From positions 1 to 6,747 of the forward strand of contig JAUZOU010000165.1 of assembly GCA_030706285.1 (NCBI GenBank): a DNA stretch of 6,747 nt, written 5' to 3'. This document shows positions 1 through 5,394 of this stretch, piece by piece. The translations under genes were made by a program, and so were the position numbers. The number at the start of each line of letters is the position of its first letter. Positions within the stretch are counted from its first letter, which is position 1. Below the pieces are notes generated by a model, which was not told the DNA's origin, ran no database searches, and saw only the letters and a program-made list of their open reading frames with translations. This DNA comes from Bacteroidota bacterium (GTDB lineage Bacteria > Bacteroidota > Bacteroidia > Bacteroidales > UBA1402).

Positions 1-12
1 ATCGACAGATTG

Positions 13-62
13 CCATAAAAAACAGGCCATTCATATTAAAGTGAATGGCCTGTTTTTTATGG
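13..62. terminator. Bidirectional intrinsic terminator at the end of the leu operon
   Basis: The arms 13-33 and 42-62 are perfect reverse complements over 21 bp, with an 8-nt loop at 34-41. The inner part of the stem is GC-containing (CAGGCCATTCA) and the outer part is an A run on the left and a T run on the right, so a U-tract follows the GC core in transcripts from either strand. On the minus strand it begins 16 nt after the leuB stop codon, which is where the operon should end. The symmetry suggests it also stops transcription arriving from the left on the plus strand, which would imply a convergent gene beyond the window; that part is inference. Confidence 0.93.
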
Positions 63-78
63 AGTTGCTTGATTCGGT

Positions 79-1149
79 TCAACCCTTGATATAGGTGACC
101 AGCCAATCTCCTACTTCATTGGTCGTACGGGCTTTTTGACCATCCATAGCAATGTCTTCTGTTACGAAACCAGCTTCCATACTGGCAGCCACGGCTTTAC
201 GGATCAATGCGCCTTCTTTCATCAAACCGAACGCATATTCAAACATCATGGCAGCTGAGAGGACTGTAGCCAACGGATTGGCTATGTTTTTACCGGCAGC
301 TTGTGGATAAGATCCATGAATCGGTTCAAACAAGGATGTATACAATCCGACGGATGCTGAAGGCAGAAGCCCCATTGATCCGGATATGACAGATGCTTCA
401 TCGGTGAGGATGTCACCAAACATATTTTCCGTGACAATCACATCAAAGCTGGAAGGCCATTGGATCAAACGCATGGCTGCATTATCCACGAACAGATACT
501 CAACCTCAATATCAGGATAGCCGGGAGCCATTTCCTTAGCAATCTGACGCCATAGACGAGATGTTTCCAAGACATTGGCTTTATCAACTACGGTCAACTT
601 TTTACGACGTTTACCAGCATACTCAAAGGCAACTTTCAGAATGCGTTCAATTTCAGTACGACTATAAGCACACGTATCGACGGCACTGTTTCCATCTTCA
701 CTCCTACCTTGCGGACGTCCGAAGTACAAACCGCCGGTGAGTTCACGTATGCAAATGAAATCGACATCCCTGACCAGTTCTGTCCGTAATGGCGAACGCT
801 CAATCAGCGAGGGGAAAATGCTGACAGGCCTTACATTGGCGTAGAGCCCCAGTTTTTTACGCATGGCTAGTAAGCCCTGCTCCGGACGAATAGTTGCTGT
901 CGGATCGTTGTCATATTTTGGGGAACCCAACGCACCGAAAAGTACGGCATCTGATTTCATGCATAACTCATGCGTTTTTTCAGGATAGGGATCTCCAAAT
1001 TCATCAATGGCACAAGCGCCAACAAGCGCTTTTTCATAGGTGAGCTCGTGACTGAATTTTTCACAAACAGCCTTTGTTACCTTTAATGCCTGTTCAACCA
1101 CCTCTGGTCCGATGCCATCCCCAGGCAGCACTGCAATGTTCATTTTCAT
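79..1149 (-). CDS. leuB: 3-isopropylmalate dehydrogenase (LeuB)
   Basis: This cytoplasmic enzyme oxidises and decarboxylates (2R,3S)-3-isopropylmalate to 2-oxoisocaproate using NAD+ and a divalent metal, the third leucine-specific step. It would also convert 3-methylmalate to 2-oxobutyrate if the neighbouring cimA-like gene makes citramalate. The 356 residues match the family length. Visible are GDGIGPE at 10-16, the substrate arginines R97, R107 and R135, Y142 and K190 (VDKANVL, 188-194), D222, the dehydrogenase signature starting ENMFGDILTDE at 241 with metal aspartates D246 and D250, and the nucleotide loop EPIHGSYPQAAG at 275-286. In that loop Q283 stands where Thermus LeuB has the aspartate that contacts the adenosine ribose; I think this is usual in Bacteroidota. 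The start could equally be Met3, since family members begin close to the IAVLPGDG strand; no clear Shine-Dalgarno decides it. It is the last gene of the operon, 142 nt after the cimA-like gene and 16 nt before the terminator stem. Confidence 0.97.
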   Translation of the reverse strand: MKMNIAVLPGDGIGPEVVEQALKVTKAVCEKFSHELTYEKALVGACAIDEFGDPYPEKTHELCMKSDAVLFGALGSPKYDNDPTATIRPEQGLLAMRKKLGLYANVRPVSIFPSLIERSPLRTELVRDVDFICIRELTGGLYFGRPQGRSEDGNSAVDTCAYSRTEIERILKVAFEYAGKRRKKLTVVDKANVLETSRLWRQIAKEMAPGYPDIEVEYLFVDNAAMRLIQWPSSFDVIVTENMFGDILTDEASVISGSMGLLPSASVGLYTSLFEPIHGSYPQAAGKNIANPLATVLSAAMMFEYAFGLMKEGALIRKAVAASMEAGFVTEDIAMDGQKARTTNEVGDWLVTYIKG

Positions 1150-1155
1150 CTGATA
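1144..1155 (-). repeat. 12-bp direct repeat, copy at the leuB start codon
   Basis: On the minus strand TATCAGATGAAA spans the leuB initiation codon. An identical 12-mer lies exactly 90 bp upstream at 1234-1245, also containing an in-frame ATG. A shorter 7-nt match (CAGATGA) occurs between them at 1200-1206. The sequence match is certain; a function is not. Confidence 0.5.
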
Positions 1156-1239
1156 CTATTTTTTTCGTTTAAGGACGATATAACGCGGCATGCCAATTAT
1201 CATCTGCCTTGGTGACTTATACAGGCATGCTCGTTTCAT
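1156..1239 (-). other. Possible 27-codon upstream ORF before leuB
   Basis: Reading the minus strand from 1239, ATG opens a frame of 27 codons ending at TAG (1156-1158). The peptide starts MKRACLYKSPRQ and ends VLKRKK, so it is basic and has only two leucines, unlike a classical leucine attenuation peptide. It is in frame with leuB, and the stop is separated from the leuB ATG by just two codons, so translation of one could couple to the other. Nothing resembles a known protein, and a frame this short can arise by chance. Low confidence that it is translated. Confidence 0.15.
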
Positions 1240-1245
1240 CTGATA
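1234..1245 (-). repeat. 12-bp direct repeat, upstream copy
   Basis: This is the second copy of TATCAGATGAAA on the minus strand, 30 codons upstream of and in frame with the copy at the leuB start. Its ATG (1237-1239) opens the short upstream ORF. It may be the trace of a small duplication or a chance match in AT-rich DNA. Confidence 0.5.
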
Positions 1246-1291
1246 ATATATTTAGATAAGTTAATCAAGTAAGTTGAGAAAGACGATCGTA

Positions 1292-2809
1292 TTAATCCCA
1301 ATTCTCTATAATATTCAACATTTTGACTGTCGCCTTAATCGCAGCCTCCGTTTGGTCGGCATCAAGTCCGGCTGTCCTGAACGCTTTATCATTGTACGAC
1401 CAGGTGATCACTGTTTGCACAAAGGCATCTGTCCGGCCTCCCGGAGGAATGGTTACAGCATAGTCCGTCAAAAGTGGAAGTGGTCTGTTCAAGGATCGAT
1501 AAATCTTTCGGAGAGATTTCATGAAAGCATCATATTGACCATCTCCTTGAGATGTTTCCTGATAGGATTCGCCTTTTATTTCAAGCAGGACTGTTGCTAC
1601 GGGTTTCAATCCCTGCGCCAGTGACAGTGAATAATTGCGGATGCGCACATGCTGTTCGCCGGCATCTTGTTTCAACACATCGGAAATGATGTAAGGCAGA
1701 TCCTCCTGAGTTACCAATTCCTTCTTATCACCAAGCTCGACAATCCGTTCCGTCACCAGACGCATAGCATGTTCATCCAGTTCGATACCAAGTGCTTCAA
1801 GATTTTTCAACAGACTGGCTTTACCAGACGTCTTTCCCAGAGCATATTCTCTGGTCCGTCCAAACCGTTCCGGCAGCAAATCGTTGAAATACAGGTTGCT
1901 CTTCACATCGCCATCGGCATGAATGCCGGCACATTGGGTGAATACATTGTCTCCAATGACAGGTTCATTGGCCGGAATCCGAATGCCGGAATATGATTCG
2001 ACGATTTTACTGACGGAAGCCAGCTTGTCTTCCCTGATGCTTGTCTTTACCTTCAACTGGTCGTGCAACACCGCCACGACACTGGTTAACGGAGCATTGC
2101 CGGCTCTTTCGCCGAGACCATTCACCGTTACATGTATGCCATTGATTCCGGCGCTTACAGCTGCCATAACGTTGGCTACAGCCAAATCATAATCATTATG
2201 GGCATGAAAATCGAACTGCAGGTTCGGATAAGCCTGGAGCATTTTGCTACAGAACGTTTTGGTCAGATCCGGACTCAAGATGCCCAATGTATCGGGTAAC
2301 ATAAAGCGTTTGATTGGTTGGTTTTTCAGCCCGTCCATTAGAAACCAGACGTAATCCGGTGAATGCAGCATACCGTTCGACCAATCTTCCAGATAAATAT
2401 TCACCGTTATTCCCATGGAATCAGCCAACCCTATTTCTTCTTTAATTTCCTGCAGATGTTGTTCAGGTGTCTTTCGAAGTTGTTCTGTCACATGCTTGAG
2501 CGATCCTTTGCACAACAGATTGATGACCTTGCAACCGGCTTCATGGATCCAATTCAGGGAAGCGCCTTTATCAATAAACCCGAGTACTTCGACTTTATCC
2601 AGCTGATTGTGTAACCCAGCCCATGCTCCGATACGTTTGAGCGTCTCGAATTCTCCACTGGAGACTCTGGCTGAAGCAACTTCCACTCTGTCCACATGAA
2701 GTTCTTCAAGCAGCAGCCTTAGGATACTCAACTTTTCCTGACTGGCAAAAGAAACGCCAGAGGTCTGTTCTCCGTCTCTGAGAGTCGTGTCCAGTAGTTC
2801 AATTTTCAT
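1292..2809 (-). CDS. cimA: LeuA-like acyl-CoA condensing enzyme, probable (R)-citramalate synthase
   Basis: This is a DRE-TIM family synthase of 505 residues, paralogous to the LeuA in the same operon. The catalytic barrel covers about 1-280, with DTTLRDGEQT at 7-16 (R11, metal D12), metal histidines H202 and H204 in FHAHND (201-206), and GLGERAGN (231-238, N238). A linker with GIHADGD (295-301) supplies H297 and D299. The region from about 375 to 505 fits a LeuA-type allosteric dimer domain, with QGDGQYDAF at 421-429. From memory, the Leptospira citramalate synthase active site uses R16, D17, L81, L104, Y144, E146, T179, H302, D304, N310, L311 and Y312; this protein has the same residue at every one of these positions with a constant offset of five (R11, D12, L76, L99, Y139, E141, T174, H297, D299, N305, L306, Y307). 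That favours pyruvate plus acetyl-CoA giving citramalate, which LeuCD and LeuB could carry on to 2-oxobutyrate for isoleucine. The alternative is a second 2-isopropylmalate synthase, as such genes are often annotated. It follows leuD after 31 nt. The symbol is inferred. Confidence 0.78.
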   Translation of the reverse strand: MKIELLDTTLRDGEQTSGVSFASQEKLSILRLLLEELHVDRVEVASARVSSGEFETLKRIGAWAGLHNQLDKVEVLGFIDKGASLNWIHEAGCKVINLLCKGSLKHVTEQLRKTPEQHLQEIKEEIGLADSMGITVNIYLEDWSNGMLHSPDYVWFLMDGLKNQPIKRFMLPDTLGILSPDLTKTFCSKMLQAYPNLQFDFHAHNDYDLAVANVMAAVSAGINGIHVTVNGLGERAGNAPLTSVVAVLHDQLKVKTSIREDKLASVSKIVESYSGIRIPANEPVIGDNVFTQCAGIHADGDVKSNLYFNDLLPERFGRTREYALGKTSGKASLLKNLEALGIELDEHAMRLVTERIVELGDKKELVTQEDLPYIISDVLKQDAGEQHVRIRNYSLSLAQGLKPVATVLLEIKGESYQETSQGDGQYDAFMKSLRKIYRSLNRPLPLLTDYAVTIPPGGRTDAFVQTVITWSYNDKAFRTAGLDADQTEAAIKATVKMLNIIENWD

Positions 2810-2840
2810 GTTTGTTGGTTTTGGAAGGATGGTTCAGGCT

Positions 2841-3431
2841 TTATTTCGAAGCAGCCTGTTCCCAATGTTCAATCTTTTCTTTGTTACTAAGCAAAAAATC
2901 AATGTCGTCAAATCCGTTCAGCAGACAACTTTTTTTGTAAGGATTGATGTCAAACTGTTCAGAGAGGCCTGTCTCATTGTTGGTGATCCGCTGTTCTTCA
3001 AGATTGACCGTCAATGTCATGTGATTGTTTGTCTTCGCTGCGGCAAAGATGCCGGCCAGAAATTGATCACTGACAACAACAGGAAGCACCCCGTTGTTCA
3101 GTGCATTGTTTTTGAAAATATCCGCAAAAAAGCTGGATACCACTATGTTAAAGCCATAACCGGCAACAGCCCACGCGGCATGTTCACGGCTGGAACCGCT
3201 TCCGAAATTTTTACCGGCCACCAGAATCGTGCCTTTATAGGCAGGATTGTTCAGGACAAACTCTTTGACAGGCTGGTTGTTGCTGTCAAATCGCCAATCG
3301 CGAAACAGGTTATCGCCAAAACCATCCTTCGATGTTGCTTTCAGAAAGCGGGCTGGGATGATCTGGTCTGTATCGACATTTTCTATTGGAAGTGGTATAA
3401 TGCTGGATGTCAGTGTTTTAAATTTTTCCAT
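2841..3431 (-). CDS. leuD: 3-isopropylmalate dehydratase small subunit (LeuD)
   Basis: LeuD is the swivelling small subunit that pairs with LeuC to form isopropylmalate isomerase, which interconverts 2- and 3-isopropylmalate through dimethylcitraconate. At 196 residues it has the normal length. Visible are PLPIENVDTDQIIPARFLK at 13-31, the loop that contributes to substrate choice; NFGSGSSREHA at 75-85, which carries the conserved Ser/Arg of the aconitase swivel domain; NNALNNGVLPV at 108-118; and a C-terminal INPYKKSCLLNGFDDIDFLL at 162-181. In this operon it is separated from leuC by the thioesterase gene and a 98-nt gap, whereas leuC and leuD are usually adjacent. The same subunit would also serve the citramalate branch if the next gene makes citramalate. 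The start is the only ATG that keeps the standard N-terminus. Confidence 0.96.
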   Translation of the reverse strand: MEKFKTLTSSIIPLPIENVDTDQIIPARFLKATSKDGFGDNLFRDWRFDSNNQPVKEFVLNNPAYKGTILVAGKNFGSGSSREHAAWAVAGYGFNIVVSSFFADIFKNNALNNGVLPVVVSDQFLAGIFAAAKTNNHMTLTVNLEEQRITNNETGLSEQFDINPYKKSCLLNGFDDIDFLLSNKEKIEHWEQAASK

Positions 3432-3529
3432 TGTCGTATGTTTAAAAAACGGATGTTGCTATTGGTTTAAATCCGTTGTGCGTTAAATTGGTTGAATTGA
3501 TGCCTTGCCATTAGCGATCCGGTCTAGTG
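3432..3529 (-). other. Intergenic gap between the thioesterase gene and leuD
   Basis: This 98-bp stretch holds no ORF worth calling. Its main feature is the hairpin with a T run described separately (3444-3477). No promoter matching the Bacteroidota consensus is visible on the minus strand. The gap is long compared with the 4-nt junction just upstream, so leuD may have its own translational or transcript-level control. Confidence 0.5.
3444..3477 (-). promoter_or_regulatory. Weak hairpin plus T-run upstream of leuD (possible attenuator)
   Basis: On the minus strand AACGGAT (3471-3477) can pair with ATCCGTT (3448-3454) across a 16-nt loop, and the 3' arm runs directly into further T residues, ending 13 nt or so before the leuD ATG. 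The arrangement is that of an intrinsic terminator, but with 7 bp and three G-C pairs the stem is weak. It could give partial termination, be an RNA-processing or stability element between leuC-thioesterase and leuD, or be chance. Confidence 0.3.
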
Positions 3530-3958
3530 TCATTTGATGATCAATTGGTCTCCTTCGGTTTCCATGATGGCTTTTCGCCAATGGGCAGGTATCACTCTGC
3601 TCTTTCCTGCCTTAATGTCGAAGCAGACAAGCACGGCTGTGCATGTTGAAAGCAATTCCCCCGTTTCAAGGTTGATCAACCAGTGTTCCATCGTAAAACT
3701 TTTTGTTCCCAAGATCGAGATACGTGTTTTCACGGTGATTTTATATTTCATGAAAATGGGCAATAGATAGTCAATCTTGATGGACGCTCCGACAACACCG
3801 ATATTGACGTAATCCAGATCAGGCAGGATATGGTCGAAATAATCCGTTTTGCCTGTATCGTAGTAATTCTGATAGACCGTGTTGGAAACATGCCCCATGA
3901 TATCCACATCATTGAAGCGGACCTGGATGGGCACCGAAAATGGGAAGGCCGGTTCCAT
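3530..3958 (-). CDS. Acyl-CoA thioesterase of the 4HBT / YbgC-FadM hot-dog family
   Basis: The 142-residue protein has the hot-dog fold signature of the 4-hydroxybenzoyl-CoA thioesterase superfamily. The motif VRFNDVDIMGHVSN (13-26) leads into a central helix (about 27-41, with Y29 and F41). D19, the second aspartate of DxDxxGH, matches the catalytic aspartate of this clade. Such proteins hydrolyse small acyl-CoA thioesters in the cytoplasm; there is no signal peptide or membrane segment. The ATG lies 4 nt after the leuC stop codon, which strongly suggests co-transcription and probable translational coupling. Substrate is not evident. Candidates from context are acetyl-CoA or branched-chain acyl-CoAs linked to leucine and isoleucine metabolism, but a housekeeping thioesterase that happens to sit in the operon is equally possible. 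No gene symbol is justified. Confidence 0.87.
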   Translation of the reverse strand: MEPAFPFSVPIQVRFNDVDIMGHVSNTVYQNYYDTGKTDYFDHILPDLDYVNIGVVGASIKIDYLLPIFMKYKITVKTRISILGTKSFTMEHWLINLETGELLSTCTAVLVCFDIKAGKSRVIPAHWRKAIMETEGDQLIIK

Positions 3959-3962
3959 GCAA

Positions 3963-5354
3963 TCAGAGTCTAGGATCAGTTATACATCCGTATACAGCAG
4001 CTGCAGCAGCAACCAGTGGACTTGCCAGAATGGTACGTGCGCCTGGCCCTTGACGACCTTCAAAGTTTCTGTTTGACGTCGAGACCGCATATTTACCGGC
4101 AGGGATCTTATCATCGTTCATGGCCAAACATGCCGAACAACCAGGTTGACGCAATTCAAAACCAGCTTCATTCAAGATGTCAACCAATCCTTCAGCCTGG
4201 CATTGTGCTGCCACGGCCCAAGAACCAGGCACGAGCCAAGCGGTTATGTTTGACGCTTTCTTCTTGCCCTTGACATAGGCAGCAAAGGCCCTGAAATCTT
4301 CGATACGGCCATTGGTACAACTTCCCAGGAATACGTAATCCACTTGTTTGCCGAGCATCTTTTCTCCAGGTTTGAATCCCATGTATTCAAGCGATTTGGC
4401 ATAGGATATCCGGCTGGCTGCATCAACCTGATCAATAGTCGGAATGATACCGGAAATGCCCATACCCATTCCTGGATTGGTACCATAGGTCACCATTGGT
4501 TCAATGTCGGCGGCATTAAACGTGATTTCCTTGTCAAAAATGGCATCAGAATCAGATTTCAACGTTTGCCAATAAGTGACGGCTTCATCCCAGTCTTTTC
4601 CTTTCGGTGCAAAATCACGTCCCTTCAGATAGGTAAAGGTTGTCTCATCAGGAGCGACCATCCCACCCCGGGCTCCCATCTCAATGGTCAGATTACACAA
4701 CGTCAGACGGCCTTCCATGGATAAGTTGCGGACAGCCTGACCGGCATATTCTACAAAATAGCCTGTAGCACCGCCCGTGGTTATTCTGGAGATAATGTAC
4801 AACGCCATATCTTTAGCCGTGACAGAGGCTGCCAGGTTGCCTTCCACATTGATGCGCATTCGTTTTGGTTTAGCTTGCAGGACACATTGTGAAGCCAGTA
4901 CCATCTCAACTTCAGAGGTTCCTATACCAAAAGCAACGGCGCCCATAGCTCCATGCGTCGAAGTGTGCGAATCGCCGCAAACGATGGTCATTCCTGGAAG
5001 CGTCAGGCCGTTTTCCGGTCCTACTACGTGAATAACACCATTTTTGGGATGCCCGAGTCCAAATAACGACAACCCGAATTCATTGGCATTTTTAGTGAGG
5101 GTTTCCACCTGATTACGAGAAACCTGGTCTGCGATCGGCTGATCCTGATGCTTAGTCGGAATGTTATGGTCCGGAATACAATAGGTTTTTGCCGGACGCA
5201 TTACCTTGAGATTCCTGTCTCTTAATCCCTGAAAGGCTTGCGGGCTGGTTACCTCATGACAGTAATGCCTGTCAATATATAATTGAGTAGGACCACCCTC
5301 GACAGTTGTCACAACGTGCTTGTCCCATATTTTATCAAATAATGTTTTTCCCAT
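3963..5354 (-). CDS. leuC: 3-isopropylmalate dehydratase large subunit (LeuC)
   Basis: LeuC is the [4Fe-4S] catalytic subunit of isopropylmalate isomerase and acts with LeuD. At 463 residues it is the normal bacterial length. The cluster ligands are visible as C346 in LGSCTNGR (343-350) and C406 and C409 in PGCSACLAMN (404-413). Other family blocks are GMTIVCGDSHTSTHGAMG (121-138), FGIGTSEVEMVLA (142-154) and STSNRNFEGRQGPGAR (425-440). The segment VPGSWAVAAQCQAEGL (375-390) departs from the E. coli wording, where a lysine follows PGSGPV; here the aligned residue is alanine. The gene starts 40 nt after leuA and ends 4 nt before the thioesterase start. The chosen ATG gives the standard MGKTLFDKIWD N-terminus. 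Cluster lability in air would make this step oxygen sensitive, in keeping with an anaerobe. Confidence 0.97.
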   Translation of the reverse strand: MGKTLFDKIWDKHVVTTVEGGPTQLYIDRHYCHEVTSPQAFQGLRDRNLKVMRPAKTYCIPDHNIPTKHQDQPIADQVSRNQVETLTKNANEFGLSLFGLGHPKNGVIHVVGPENGLTLPGMTIVCGDSHTSTHGAMGAVAFGIGTSEVEMVLASQCVLQAKPKRMRINVEGNLAASVTAKDMALYIISRITTGGATGYFVEYAGQAVRNLSMEGRLTLCNLTIEMGARGGMVAPDETTFTYLKGRDFAPKGKDWDEAVTYWQTLKSDSDAIFDKEITFNAADIEPMVTYGTNPGMGMGISGIIPTIDQVDAASRISYAKSLEYMGFKPGEKMLGKQVDYVFLGSCTNGRIEDFRAFAAYVKGKKKASNITAWLVPGSWAVAAQCQAEGLVDILNEAGFELRQPGCSACLAMNDDKIPAGKYAVSTSNRNFEGRQGPGARTILASPLVAAAAAVYGCITDPRL

Positions 5355-5394
5355 CTTGATGAATTAAATGTAGAAAATTCTAATAACCTGTTAA

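Larger units (their letters stand above)
1150..1291 (-). other. Intergenic gap between the cimA-like gene and leuB
   Basis: This 142-bp gap is the longest in an otherwise compact operon. On the minus strand it is AT-rich next to the upstream gene and contains a possible 27-codon ORF (1156-1239) that ends two codons before the leuB start. It also holds two copies of a GCATGC-centred sequence; 1188-1194 can pair with 1224-1230 (7 bp, 29-nt loop), a weak stem. I see no Bacteroidota-type promoter (TTTG with TAnnTTTG) and no intrinsic terminator, so read-through from the upstream gene is the simplest reading. An internal promoter that does not match the consensus cannot be excluded. Confidence 0.6.

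Noticed and set aside
1150..1291. Leucine attenuator or riboswitch before leuB
   Set aside because: No run of leucine codons, no terminator/antiterminator pair and no recognisable riboswitch core. Only a weak 7-bp stem with a large loop can be drawn.
1274..1624. Plus-strand frame overlapping the end of the cimA-like gene and the gap before leuB
   Set aside because: Most of it lies opposite the conserved C-terminal domain of the cimA-like gene, and its composition looks like antisense translation.
2787..3470. Long plus-strand frame of 227 codons opposite leuD
   Set aside because: It covers leuD on the other strand, has no recognisable domain and is rich in Cys, Phe and Ile as expected from the antisense of a real gene.
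5355..5394. Promoter or terminator between leuA and leuC
   Set aside because: The 40-bp gap is AT-rich but holds no stem and no consensus promoter; it looks like an ordinary operon junction.
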